From Amycolatopsis thailandensis (GTDB taxonomy: Bacteria; Actinomycetota; Actinomycetes; Mycobacteriales; Pseudonocardiaceae): a DNA stretch of 64,000 nucleotides. Both the position numbers and the translations under genes were made by a program. Where the stretch lies: assembly GCF_002234405.1 (NCBI RefSeq), contig NZ_NMQT01000134.1, positions 1 through 64,000 on the forward strand, written 5' to 3'. The notes beneath the pieces are model-generated. The model was not told the origin of the DNA and made no database searches. It saw only the letters and a list, made by a program, of their open reading frames with translations. This document shows positions 39,217 to 47,075 of this stretch, piece by piece (position 1 is the stretch's first letter; each line of letters starts with the position of its first letter).

Positions 39217-40391
39217 CCGACGTCTTCCTGTTCGACGCCATCCGTACCCCGTTCGGCAAGTACGGCGGCGCGCTGTCCGGGGTCCGCCCCGACGACCTCG
39301 CCGCTACCGTGCTGCGGGCCCTGGCCGAGCGCAACGACCTCGACCCGGCCACCGTGGACGAGGTCGTGCTCGGCGACGCCAACGGCGCCGGCGAGGACAA
39401 CCGCAACGTCGCGCGGATGGCGGCGCTGCTGGCGGGCTGGCCGACGACAGTGCCCGGTGCCACCGTCAACCGGCTCTGCGGCTCCGGCCTCGACGCCGTG
39501 ATGCAGGCGAGCCGGTCGGTGCAGGTCGGTGACGCTTCGCTCGCCGTCGCGGGCGGGGTCGAGTCGATGAGCCGCTCGCCGCTGGTCATGCAGAAGCCGG
39601 AGAAGGCCTTCCCGGCGGGCAACCAGACCCTGCACTCCACCGCCCTGGGCTGGCGCATGGTCAACCCGAAGATGCCCGAGCAGTGGACGGTCTCCCTGGG
39701 TGAGTCCACCGAACTGCTCGCCGAGCGCTACGGCATCGGCCGCGACGAGCAGGACGCGTTCGCCGTCCGCAGCCACGTCAACGCCGCCCGGGCCTGGGAC
39801 GAAGGGTTCTACGACGACCACGTCGTCCCCGTCGAGGGAGTCGAGCTCACGCGTGACGAAGGCATCCGGCCGGACTCCAGCCCGGAAAAGCTCGCGAAGC
39901 TCAAGCCCGTCTTCCGTCCACAAGGGACGGTCACGGCCGCGAACGCGTCACCGCTGAACGACGGCGCGTCCGCGTTGCTGCTCGGCGACGAGGCGGCTGG
40001 GAAACGGCTCGGCAAGGCACCGCTGGCCCGGATCGCCGGCCGGGGCGCGGCGGGTGTCGACCCCGACGTCTTCGGCATCGGCCCGGTCCGCGCGGCCGAG
40101 ATCGCCCTGGAGCGGGCCGGGATCGGCTGGGAGGACCTGGCGGCGGTCGAGCTGAACGAGGCCTTCGCCGCGCAGTCGCTGGCCTGCCTGCGCGACTGGG
40201 CGAAACTCGACCCGGGGATCGTCAACGTGAACGGCGGCGCGATCGCGATCGGGCACCCGCTGGGCGCTTCCGGCGGCCGGATCCTCGGCACGCTGGCCCA
40301 CCACCTGCGCCGCACCGGCGGCCGATGGGGACTGGCGGCCATCTGCATCGGCGTCGGCCAGGGGCTGGCCGTCGTCATCGAAGCCCAGTGA
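39213..40391 (+). CDS. pcaF: Beta-ketoadipyl-CoA thiolase
   Basis: A 392-residue thiolase. Nucleophilic Cys in VNRLCGSGLDAV (about residue 90), LNEAFAAQSLA, the GH dyad in IAIGHPLGASGGRI, and the late Cys in AAICIGVGQG are intact. It splits beta-ketoadipyl-CoA to succinyl-CoA and acetyl-CoA. ATG 39213 overlaps pcaJ by 4 bp. Confidence 0.93.
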   Translation: MTDVFLFDAIRTPFGKYGGALSGVRPDDLAATVLRALAERNDLDPATVDEVVLGDANGAGEDNRNVARMAALLAGWPTTVPGATVNRLCGSGLDAVMQASRSVQVGDASLAVAGGVESMSRSPLVMQKPEKAFPAGNQTLHSTALGWRMVNPKMPEQWTVSLGESTELLAERYGIGRDEQDAFAVRSHVNAARAWDEGFYDDHVVPVEGVELTRDEGIRPDSSPEKLAKLKPVFRPQGTVTAANASPLNDGASALLLGDEAAGKRLGKAPLARIAGRGAAGVDPDVFGIGPVRAAEIALERAGIGWEDLAAVELNEAFAAQSLACLRDWAKLDPGIVNVNGGAIAIGHPLGASGGRILGTLAHHLRRTGGRWGLAAICIGVGQGLAVVIEAQ

Positions 40392-40418
40392 CCCACTGAC
40401 CGCGCTGGAGGGAACACC

Positions 40419-41153
40419 ATGTCCGCACCCGCAGAACTGAGGCTCCCGCGCTACCGGCGCGATCCGGAGGGCACACATCCGCCGCTCGACTACGCCGGTT
40501 ACCGGTCGACGGCGCTGCGGCACCCCAAGGAACCGCTGGTCGTGCTCCCTCATCTGCTGACCGAGGTCACCGGTCCGGCGCTGGGGCCGGGACGGATCGG
40601 CGAGTTCGACAACGACCTCACGAAGGGGCACGAGGGGGAGCCGCAGGGGCAGCGGATCATCGTCACCGGGCGGCTGCTCGACGGTGACGGGCGGCCGATC
40701 CGGGATTCACTCGTGGAGGTCTGGCAGGCGAACGCGGGCGGCCGCTACCGGCACACCGGGGACCGCTGGCCGTCGCCGATCGACCCCAACTTCGACGGGG
40801 CCGGCCGGACGCTGACCGACGGCGAAGGGCGCTACACCTTCACCACCATCAAGCCGGGCGCGTACCCGTGGAAGAACCACGACAACGCCTGGCGGCCGGC
40901 GCACATCCACTTCTCCGTCTCCGGCAGTGCGTTCACGCAGCGGCTGGTCACCCAGATGTACTTCCCGGAAGACCCGCTGTTCTCGCAGGACCCGATCTTC
41001 AACTCCATCCCGGACGAGAAGGCGCGGCAGCGGATGATCGCGAGGTTCGACCTGGACCGCACCGAAGCCGAGTGGGCGCTGGCCTTCCAGTTCGACATCG
41101 TCGTGCGCGGCCGCGAGGCTTCGGTCTTCGAAGACGAGGAGGACGAGCACTGA
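40419..41153 (+). CDS. pcaH: Protocatechuate 3,4-dioxygenase, beta subunit
   Basis: A 244-residue intradiol dioxygenase subunit. The Fe(III) ligands appear as Tyr in GGRYRH, Tyr in PGAYPWKN, and the two His of PAHIHF. It cleaves protocatechuate between the hydroxyls to give 3-carboxy-cis,cis-muconate. ATG 40419 follows GGAGGG. The stop overlaps the pcaG start by one base. Confidence 0.94.
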   Translation: MSAPAELRLPRYRRDPEGTHPPLDYAGYRSTALRHPKEPLVVLPHLLTEVTGPALGPGRIGEFDNDLTKGHEGEPQGQRIIVTGRLLDGDGRPIRDSLVEVWQANAGGRYRHTGDRWPSPIDPNFDGAGRTLTDGEGRYTFTTIKPGAYPWKNHDNAWRPAHIHFSVSGSAFTQRLVTQMYFPEDPLFSQDPIFNSIPDEKARQRMIARFDLDRTEAEWALAFQFDIVVRGREASVFEDEEDEH

Positions 41154-41701
41154 TGCCGGAGACGACGCCTTCCCAGACCGTCGGCCCGTACCTGTCCATC
41201 GGCCTGCCCTGGCCGGACGGGCCGGACGTCGTCACCGCGGACGAACCGGCCGCGATCCGAATCCACGGCCGGGTCTTCGACGGCGCCGGCGACCCGGTCC
41301 CGGACGCGATGATCGAGACCTGGCAGGCCGACGCCGACGGCCGGTTCGACCACCCCGACGACCCCCGCGGAGCGGTCGCGAGCGGGTTCCGGGGCTTCGG
41401 CCGCTGCCCGACCGACCCCGGCGGCAACTACGAGATCCGGACGATCATGCCCGGCCCGCTGCCCGGTCCGGCCGGCAGCACGCAGGCGCCGCACATCGAC
41501 GTCTCGGTGCTCGCCCGCGGCCTGCTGCATCGCGTCGTCACCCGGATCTACTTCGAGGACAACGACAACTCGCGGGATCCGGTGCTGGCCGCGGTCCCGG
41601 AGGGCCGCCGGGACACGTTGATCGCCACCAAGACCGGCGAGGGCTATCGGTTCGACGTCCGGTTGCAGGGCGAGGGGGAGACGGTGTTCTTCGATGTCTG
41701 A
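41153..41701 (+). CDS. pcaG: Protocatechuate 3,4-dioxygenase, alpha subunit
   Basis: A 182-residue subunit: TPSQTVGPYLSIGLPW, MIETWQADADGRF, and APHIDVSVLARGLLHR. It lacks the iron ligand set, as PcaG normally does. ATG overlaps the pcaH stop (TGATG). The 3' end overlaps pcaD by 8 bp. Confidence 0.93.
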   Translation: MPETTPSQTVGPYLSIGLPWPDGPDVVTADEPAAIRIHGRVFDGAGDPVPDAMIETWQADADGRFDHPDDPRGAVASGFRGFGRCPTDPGGNYEIRTIMPGPLPGPAGSTQAPHIDVSVLARGLLHRVVTRIYFEDNDNSRDPVLAAVPEGRRDTLIATKTGEGYRFDVRLQGEGETVFFDV

Positions 41702-42491
41702 GCAGGTAAAGGTGCACAGTGCTGTAAAAGTGCACAGCGTCGCGGAAGGGCCCGCGGATGGCCCTGTCGTGGTGTTCAGCGGATCGCTCGGCAGCGATCA
41801 CCGCATGTGGGATCCGCAGGTGAAACCTTTGGTGGAGAAGGGTTTCCGGGTGATCCGCTACGACACCCGCGGGCACGGCGCGTCCCCGGTGCCGCCCGGG
41901 CCGTACACGCTCGCGGATCTCGGCGGGGATCTGCTCGCTTTGCTCGGCGAGCACGGCGTCGAACGAGCCCACGTCGTCGGGCTCTCGCTCGGCGGCATGA
42001 CCGCGATGTGGCTCGGCGTGAACGCGCCGGACCGGATCGAGAAACTCGTGCTGTGCTGCACGTCCGCGAAACTAGGGCCGCCGAGCATGTGGGCGGACAG
42101 GGCGAAGACGGTGCGCGAGAACGGCACCGGATCGGTGGCCGAGGCCGGGGTCGGCCGCTGGGTGACGGCCGGGTACGCCACCGCCTACCCCGAGCGGACC
42201 GGCTACCTGCGCGAGATGATCGCGAACGTCCCCGCCGAGGGGTACGCGGCGTCCTGCCAGGCCATCGAGCAGATGGACCTCGTCGGCGACCTGCCCAAGA
42301 TCGCGGCGCGGACCCTGGTCATCGCCGGAGCCGAGGATCCGGCCACCCCGGTCGAGCACGCCGAGGTGATCGCGGGCGGCGTCCCGGACGCGCGGCTCGA
42401 GGTCGTCGAAGGTGCCGCGCACCTCGGGAGTTTCGAACAGCCGGAGCGGTTCACCGCGCTGATCCTCGACCATCTGGAGGCGGCCCGATGA
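41694..42491 (+). CDS. pcaD: 3-oxoadipate enol-lactonase
   Basis: A 265-residue alpha/beta hydrolase. Nucleophile elbow GLSLGG, acid in AGAEDPATP, and catalytic His in EGAAHLGSFEQ. It hydrolyses the enol-lactone to beta-ketoadipate. An N-terminal microduplication gives VKVHSA-VKVHSV. Separate from pcaC here, unlike the fused PcaL of Streptomyces and Rhodococcus. Confidence 0.92.
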   Translation: MSEQVKVHSAVKVHSVAEGPADGPVVVFSGSLGSDHRMWDPQVKPLVEKGFRVIRYDTRGHGASPVPPGPYTLADLGGDLLALLGEHGVERAHVVGLSLGGMTAMWLGVNAPDRIEKLVLCCTSAKLGPPSMWADRAKTVRENGTGSVAEAGVGRWVTAGYATAYPERTGYLREMIANVPAEGYAASCQAIEQMDLVGDLPKIAARTLVIAGAEDPATPVEHAEVIAGGVPDARLEVVEGAAHLGSFEQPERFTALILDHLEAAR

Positions 42492-42892
42492 GCGACGACC
42501 TTTACGAGACCGGCATGCGGGTGCGCCGGGAAGTCCTCGGCGACGCGCACGTCGACAGGGCGGTGGCCCGTACCACCGAGTTCAGCCGCCCGTTCCAGGA
42601 CTACATCACCCGGGGCGCCTGGGGTTCGGTCTGGTCGCGCGACGGTCTCGACCGCAAGACCCGCAGCTGCGTCACGCTGGCCACGCTCACCGCCCTGCAC
42701 GCCCACGACGAGCTCGCGATGCACGTCCGCGCGGCGGTCCACAATGGACTCACGGCGGAGGAGATCTCCGAGGTCCTGCTGCACACCGCCGTCTACACGG
42801 GCGCGCCCGCCGCCAACGCGGCGTTCGCCGTCGCCCAGCGGGTCCTGGCCGAACTCGGTGAGCCCGCGGCTCAGGAAAAGGAGGGCGGTTAG
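42488..42892 (+). CDS. pcaC: 4-carboxymuconolactone decarboxylase
   Basis: A 134-residue all-helical CMD-family protein with RRFL-like start (YETGMRVRREVLGDAHVDRA), CVTLATLTALHAHDELAMH and VLLHTAVYTGAPAANAAF. It decarboxylates gamma-carboxymuconolactone to the enol-lactone. ATG overlaps the pcaD stop by 4 bp; length is typical. Confidence 0.93.
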   Translation: MSDDLYETGMRVRREVLGDAHVDRAVARTTEFSRPFQDYITRGAWGSVWSRDGLDRKTRSCVTLATLTALHAHDELAMHVRAAVHNGLTAEEISEVLLHTAVYTGAPAANAAFAVAQRVLAELGEPAAQEKEGG

Positions 42893-42901
42893 GGTTCTCC
42901 T

Positions 42902-43723
42902 ATGGACGAAGGCGAGGTGACCGAGCGCGGAGCGCACCATGTCCAGTCGCTGGAGCGCGGACTGGCCGTGATCAAGGCGTTCAACGCGGACGCGTCGGAA
43001 CTCACGCTGAGCGACGTCGCCCGCTCCACCGGGCTGACCAGGGCCGCCGCCCGCCGGTTCCTGCTCACCCTCGTCGACCTGGGATACGTGCGCACGGACG
43101 GCAAGTACTTCTCGCTCACCGCCCGGGTCCTCGAACTCGGCTACTCGTACCTGTCGAGCCTGTCGCTGCCGGAGGTCGCCCAGCCGCACCTCGAACGGCT
43201 GTCCGCCGAGGTGCACGAGTCCAGCTCCGTCTCCGTGCTCGAAGGCCTGGACATCGTCTACGTCGCGCGCGTGGCCGTCTCGCGGATCATGACCGTCAGC
43301 ATCAACGTCGGCACCCGCTTCCCGGCCCACGCGACGTCGATGGGTCACGTGCTGCTGGCCGACCTCGAAGGCGAAGACCTGCACGGCTACTTCGACGCGG
43401 CCAAGCTCGAAAAGCTGACAGCGCGCACGCTGACCAGGCAACAGGACCTGATCGCCGAGCTGGAAAAGGTCTATCGGCAGGGTTACGCGATGGTCGACCA
43501 GGAACTCGAAGAGGGACTCCGCTCGATCGCCGCGCCGATCCGGGACCGGCGGGGCAAGGTCGTGGCCGCGGTCAATCTCTCCACCCACGCCAGCCGGACG
43601 ACGCCCGAGTCGGTCGAGCACGAACTGCTGCCGTCACTGCTCGCGGCGGCGCGCGCCATCGAAGCCGATCTCGCCTCGGCTCCGCCGACCAAGGCAGGAC
43701 ACCCGAAAGCAGGACATGGCTGA
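42902..43723 (+). CDS. pcaR: IclR-family regulator of the pca operon
   Basis: A 273-residue IclR regulator: N-terminal winged helix (QSLERGLAVIKAFN, SDVARSTGLTRAAARRFLLTL) and a C-terminal ligand domain (PAHATSMGHVLLA, GYAMVDQELEEGLRSIAAPI). Close in pattern to PcaR/PcaU, which respond to protocatechuate or beta-ketoadipate. It starts 9 bp after pcaC on the same strand, so it may be co-transcribed and could act at the dyad at 37604-37622. Confidence 0.88.
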   Translation: MDEGEVTERGAHHVQSLERGLAVIKAFNADASELTLSDVARSTGLTRAAARRFLLTLVDLGYVRTDGKYFSLTARVLELGYSYLSSLSLPEVAQPHLERLSAEVHESSSVSVLEGLDIVYVARVAVSRIMTVSINVGTRFPAHATSMGHVLLADLEGEDLHGYFDAAKLEKLTARTLTRQQDLIAELEKVYRQGYAMVDQELEEGLRSIAAPIRDRRGKVVAAVNLSTHASRTTPESVEHELLPSLLAAARAIEADLASAPPTKAGHPKAGHG

Positions 43724-44285
43724 GGTCGCCGGGCTGCTGCTCGCGGCCGGGGCCGGACGCCGGTTCGGCGGGCCGAAGGCGTTGGCCGTCCTCGACGGTG
43801 AGCCGTTCGCCATCCGCGCGTTGCGAGTACTCGCCGACGCCGGCTGCGCGCCGGTCCGGGTGGTGCTCGGCGCCGCGGCCGACGAAGTCCGCGCGCTCCT
43901 GCCCGAACCCGGGATCGCTGTCGTGGCCGAAGGCTGGGAGTCCGGCATGGGCGCGTCACTTCGCGCGGGACTGAGGGCCTTGGAGGCGACCGAAGCGGAA
44001 GCCGCCGTCGTGCATCTCGTGGACTTGCCCGGGGTCGGCGCCGAAGTGGTGCGCCGGGTCGCGGCCGGAGCCGGCGAGAACACCGTCGCGCGTGCCGCCT
44101 ACGACGGAGTCCCCGGTCATCCGGTCGTACTCGGCCGTCGCTGGTGGCCGGAGATCGTGGCGGGCGCGTCCGGCGACAAGGGCGCGCGGGACTGGCTCAA
44201 GGGACGCCCGGATCTGCGGCTCGTCGCCTGCGGCGACCTCGGCACCGGCCAAGACGTGGACCGCCCCGAGGATCTCCCAGGCTGA
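43716..44285 (+). CDS. MobA/MocA-like nucleotidyltransferase
   Basis: A 189-residue NTP-transferase-fold protein: LLLAAGAGRRFGGPKAL (nucleotide loop), WESGMGASLRAGL, VHLVDLPGVGAEVV and GVPGHPVVLGRRWWPE. This is the MocA pattern (molybdopterin cytidylyltransferase), which makes the MCD cofactor used by xanthine dehydrogenase/CO dehydrogenase-type enzymes. It overlaps the IclR gene by 8 bp yet functionally belongs with the cox-like genes downstream. Confidence 0.82.
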   Translation: MAEVAGLLLAAGAGRRFGGPKALAVLDGEPFAIRALRVLADAGCAPVRVVLGAAADEVRALLPEPGIAVVAEGWESGMGASLRAGLRALEATEAEAAVVHLVDLPGVGAEVVRRVAAGAGENTVARAAYDGVPGHPVVLGRRWWPEIVAGASGDKGARDWLKGRPDLRLVACGDLGTGQDVDRPEDLPG

Positions 44286-44314
44286 TCTCCGGCACCGTTC
44301 CCTCGTGATCAGGC

Positions 44315-44332
44315 ACGGGACTCGAGTCCCGT
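44315..44332. repeat. 18-bp uninterrupted perfect palindrome
   Basis: ACGGGACTCGAGTCCCGT, self-complementary with no loop. It lies at the left border of the 21-bp repeat array; sequence to its left looks like an inverted, decayed copy of a repeat unit (CGTGATCAGGCAC), so it may mark the turning point of a larger inverted structure. Confidence 0.7.
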
Positions 44333-44336
44333 CTCC

Positions 44337-44462
44337 GAACACGCGAGTTCCGTCTTCAATCACGCGAGTTCCGGCTCTGATCACGTGAGTGCGGTGCCTG
44401 ATCACGCGAGTTCCGGCTCTGATCACGTGAGTGCGGTGCCTGATCACGCGAGCCACGCCTCC
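44337..44462 (+). repeat. 21-bp tandem repeat array B (6 units)
   Basis: Six 21-bp units at 44337, 44358, 44379, 44400, 44421 and 44442. Two unit types alternate: GATCACGCGAGTTCCGGCTC-T and GATCACGTGAGTGCGGTGCC-T. Units 2-3 and 4-5 form a 42-bp tandem duplication differing at one base. It fills most of the 230-bp gap between the mocA-like and moxR genes. Related to array A at 32338-32421. Confidence 0.85.
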
Positions 44463-44515
44463 GGCTCGGTATCTTCCAGGCTGATCTCCGGCCTGCCGGG
44501 GCTTACGATCGGGAA

Positions 44516-45385
44516 GTGACCGTCGAATCGCCGGAGAAACTGGCCGAAGCCCTCGAATCGGTCGGCTACCTCGCCGACGACGGCATCGCCACGGCGGGAT
44601 TCCTCGCGCTGCGGCTCGGCCGCCCGCTGTTCTGCGAAGGCGAACCGGGCACCGGCAAGACCTCGCTCGCCTTGGGACTGGCCGAAGCGCTCGGCATACC
44701 GCTCATCCGGCTCCAGTGTCACGAAGGGATCGACGCCGCGCAGGCACTGTACGAATGGGACTTCCCCCGCCAGCTGCTGCATCTGCGGACACTCGAAGCG
44801 GCCGGTGGCGGCCTTGACGTCGAGGCCGCCGAACAGTCCCTCTACACCGAACGGTTCCTGCTTTCCCGGCCGCTGCTGAAGGCGTTGCAGACCGCGCCGT
44901 GCGTGCTGCTGGTCGACGAGATCGACCGTGCCGACGACGAGTTCGAAGCCTTCCTGCTGCAACTCCTCGACGAGAACGCGGTGACCATCCCCGAGTTCGG
45001 CGAGGTGCGCGCCGAACATCCACCGCTCGTGGTGCTCACCTCCAACCGGACGCGGGAAGTGCACGACGCGCTGAAACGCCGCTGCCTCTATCACTGGCTC
45101 GAACACCCGGACCTCGGCCGCGAGATCGAGATCCTGCGCCGCAAGATCCCGGAGCTGGGCGAAGGACTCGCGGAGCAGGTCGCGAAGGCGGTGCACCGCC
45201 TTCGCGAGATGGAGTTGCTGAAGCCGCCCGGGGTGGCGGAATCCCTCGACTGGGCTCAGGCGCTCCTCGCGCTGGGGATGTCCGAATTGGACGCCGCGGC
45301 CGGTGCGCGAAGCCTCGGCTCGGTGCTCAAGTACAGCGAGGACCTCGACAGGGTCCGCGCCAAATTGGACAAACTGCTCGCCTGA
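44516..45385 (+). CDS. MoxR-type AAA+ ATPase (CoxD-like)
   Basis: A 289-residue AAA+ ATPase. Walker A GEPGTGKTS, Walker B VLLVDEIDRAD, sensor 1 VVLTSNRTRE. MoxR proteins remodel metal enzymes together with a VWA partner; CoxD of this type assembles the CO dehydrogenase active site. Its usual partner, a CoxE-like VWA protein, is at 49485, 4 kb away, with four unrelated genes in between. GTG start at 44516. Confidence 0.87.
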   Translation: MTVESPEKLAEALESVGYLADDGIATAGFLALRLGRPLFCEGEPGTGKTSLALGLAEALGIPLIRLQCHEGIDAAQALYEWDFPRQLLHLRTLEAAGGGLDVEAAEQSLYTERFLLSRPLLKALQTAPCVLLVDEIDRADDEFEAFLLQLLDENAVTIPEFGEVRAEHPPLVVLTSNRTREVHDALKRRCLYHWLEHPDLGREIEILRRKIPELGEGLAEQVAKAVHRLREMELLKPPGVAESLDWAQALLALGMSELDAAAGARSLGSVLKYSEDLDRVRAKLDKLLA

Positions 45386-45388
45386 TTC

Positions 45389-46407
45389 TCAGCGGCGCCG
45401 CAGCGAAGGGTCGAGCAGCGCGGGCGGGGTGTCGTGCTTCTCCTCCGGGGCGAGGTCGGTCCCCGGCGCGACGATCTCGTCGATCGCGTCCAGGACGTCC
45501 GGCGGGAGCACCGTGTCCGCGGCGGCGAGCTGCGACTCCAGGTGCTCCGGCGTGCGCGGGCCGACGATCGCGCTCGTCACGCCCGGATGCGCGACGACGA
45601 AGCCCAGCGCGAGCTGGATCAGGCTCAGCCCCGCCTGGTCGGCGACCTTGGCCAGCCGCTCGACGGCTTCGAGCCGGGCCCGGTTGACGGGCCGGGTCAG
45701 GTCGAAACGCTGTGGCAGGACGGCGGAACGATTCGTGCTGATCTCCCGGCCTTCCCGGACAGCGCCGGACAGCCAGCCGGAGGCCAGCGGGCTCCACACC
45801 AGCACACCCATCCCGTATTCCTCGGTCACGGGCAGCACATGCGTTTCGATACCGCGTTGCAGGATCGAGTAGCCGGGCTGCTCGGTGACGTAGCGGCTCA
45901 GGTGGTGTTCGCGGGCGGCCCACTGGGCCTGCACGATCCGATAGGCGGGGAAGGTCGACGAACCGAAGTAGCGGATCTTTCCCGCGCGCTGGAGATCGGT
46001 CAGCGCCGAGAGGGTTTCCTCGTCGCCGGTCTTCGGGTCCCAGCGGTGGACCTGGTAGAGGTCGACGTGGTTGACGCCGAGACGGCGCAGGCTGTTGTCC
46101 AGTTCGGTCACCAGCCACCGACGCGACGCGCCTTGATGGTTGCGCTCGTCGCCCATCGGCAGGACGGCCTTCGTGGCCAGCACGATGTCCTCGCGGCGGC
46201 CCGCGATGGCCTTGCCGACCATCTTCTCCGACTCTCCGGCGCTGTACATGTCGGCGGTGTCGATGACGTTGATCCCGCCGGCCAGCGCGGCGTCGACGAT
46301 GGCGGTGGCTTCGTCCTGGTGGTGCGCCCGATCGCGCCGAAGTTCATCGCGCCGAGCGCGAGGGTGCTGACCTGCACACCGGTCCTGCCCAAGGTGCGGT
46401 ACTGCAT
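45389..46407 (-). pseudogene. Aldo/keto reductase, frameshifted
   Basis: An AKR of about 340 residues split by a frameshift near 46318-46322. The N-terminal part from ATG 46407 reads MQYRTLGRTGVQVSTLALGA-MNFGAIGRT; the remainder continues in another frame as HQDEATAIVDAALAGGINVI-DTADMYSAGESE with the full AKR C-terminus (KAVLPMGDE, VYQVHRWD-like DLYQVHRWD). Restoring one C in a C-run (ACCACC to ACCCACC on the coding strand) joins both frames exactly as GRTHQDEAT. Either a real mutation or a sequencing error. Divergent from the TetR gene, which probably controls it. Confidence 0.8.
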
Positions 46408-46436
46408 GACGGTGTCCTCCATGGCAAGATGAGCAA

Positions 46437-46453
46437 GCGGAACGTTGCTCCGC
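46437..46453. promoter_or_regulatory. TetR-type operator, site 1
   Basis: GCGGA-N7-TCCGC dyad in the divergent region between the AKR and TetR genes. It lies 24 bp (centre to centre) from a second similar dyad. A probable binding site for the adjacent TetR regulator. Confidence 0.6.
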
Positions 46454-46460
46454 TAACAAT

Positions 46461-46477
46461 ACGGAGCACTGTTCCGT
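46461..46477. promoter_or_regulatory. TetR-type operator, site 2
   Basis: ACGGA-N7-TCCGT dyad, same architecture as 46437-46453. The paired sites between divergent promoters fit cooperative repression of both genes. Confidence 0.6.
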
Positions 46478-46508
46478 TTGGCAACCTCGCCAGTGGAGGA
46501 GTGGTGTG

Positions 46509-47075
46509 ATGAGTGAAGAGGGCGCCAAGGGCAAGCGCGCGGACGCCCGGCGCAACGAGAAGACCCTGCTCGACGCGGCCGCCGCCGTCTTCGTCACCTC
46601 GGGCGTCGAGGCGCCTGTCCGGGCCATCGCGGCCGAGGCGGGTGTCGGGATGGGCACGATCTACCGGCACTTCCCGACCAGGGCCGACCTCGTCATCGCC
46701 GTTTACCGGCACCAGGTCGACGCCTGCGCCGGAGCCGGGCCGGAACTGCTCGAGTCGGCTGAATCCCCGTACGAGGCGTTACGGCGCTGGATCGACCTCT
46801 TCGTCGACTTCCTGGTCACCAAACACGGCCTGGCCGCGGTCCTGCAATCGGACAACGCCGGGTTCGAGGCGCTGCACACCTACTTCCTCGACACGCTCCT
46901 GCCGGTGTGCGCCCAGTTGCTCGGCGCGGCGGCGAAGGCCGGCGAGATCCGCTCCGACCTGGAGGCGATCGAAGTCATGCGCGGCGTCGGGAACCTCTGC
47001 ATCGGCGCCGACAGCGATCCCCGCTACAACGCGCGCAAGATGGTCGGTGTCCTCATCGCGGGCCTGAAACCCTAG
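46509..47075 (+). CDS. TetR-family regulator
   Basis: A 188-residue TetR/AcrR regulator. The HTH spans about residues 15-60 (LLDAAAAVFVTSGVEAPVRA then GVGMGTIYRHFPTRADLV). The helical ligand domain follows. ATG 46509 lies 8 bp after GTGGAGGA; the in-frame GTG one codon earlier is less likely. Divergent from the AKR gene over two matched dyads; its last 4 bp overlap the convergent nucleoside hydrolase gene. Confidence 0.88.
   Translation: MSEEGAKGKRADARRNEKTLLDAAAAVFVTSGVEAPVRAIAAEAGVGMGTIYRHFPTRADLVIAVYRHQVDACAGAGPELLESAESPYEALRRWIDLFVDFLVTKHGLAAVLQSDNAGFEALHTYFLDTLLPVCAQLLGAAAKAGEIRSDLEAIEVMRGVGNLCIGADSDPRYNARKMVGVLIAGLKP

Noticed and set aside
44337..44462. Possible CRISPR array
   Set aside because: Units are directly adjacent with no spacers, vary internally and alternate two types; no cas genes are nearby.
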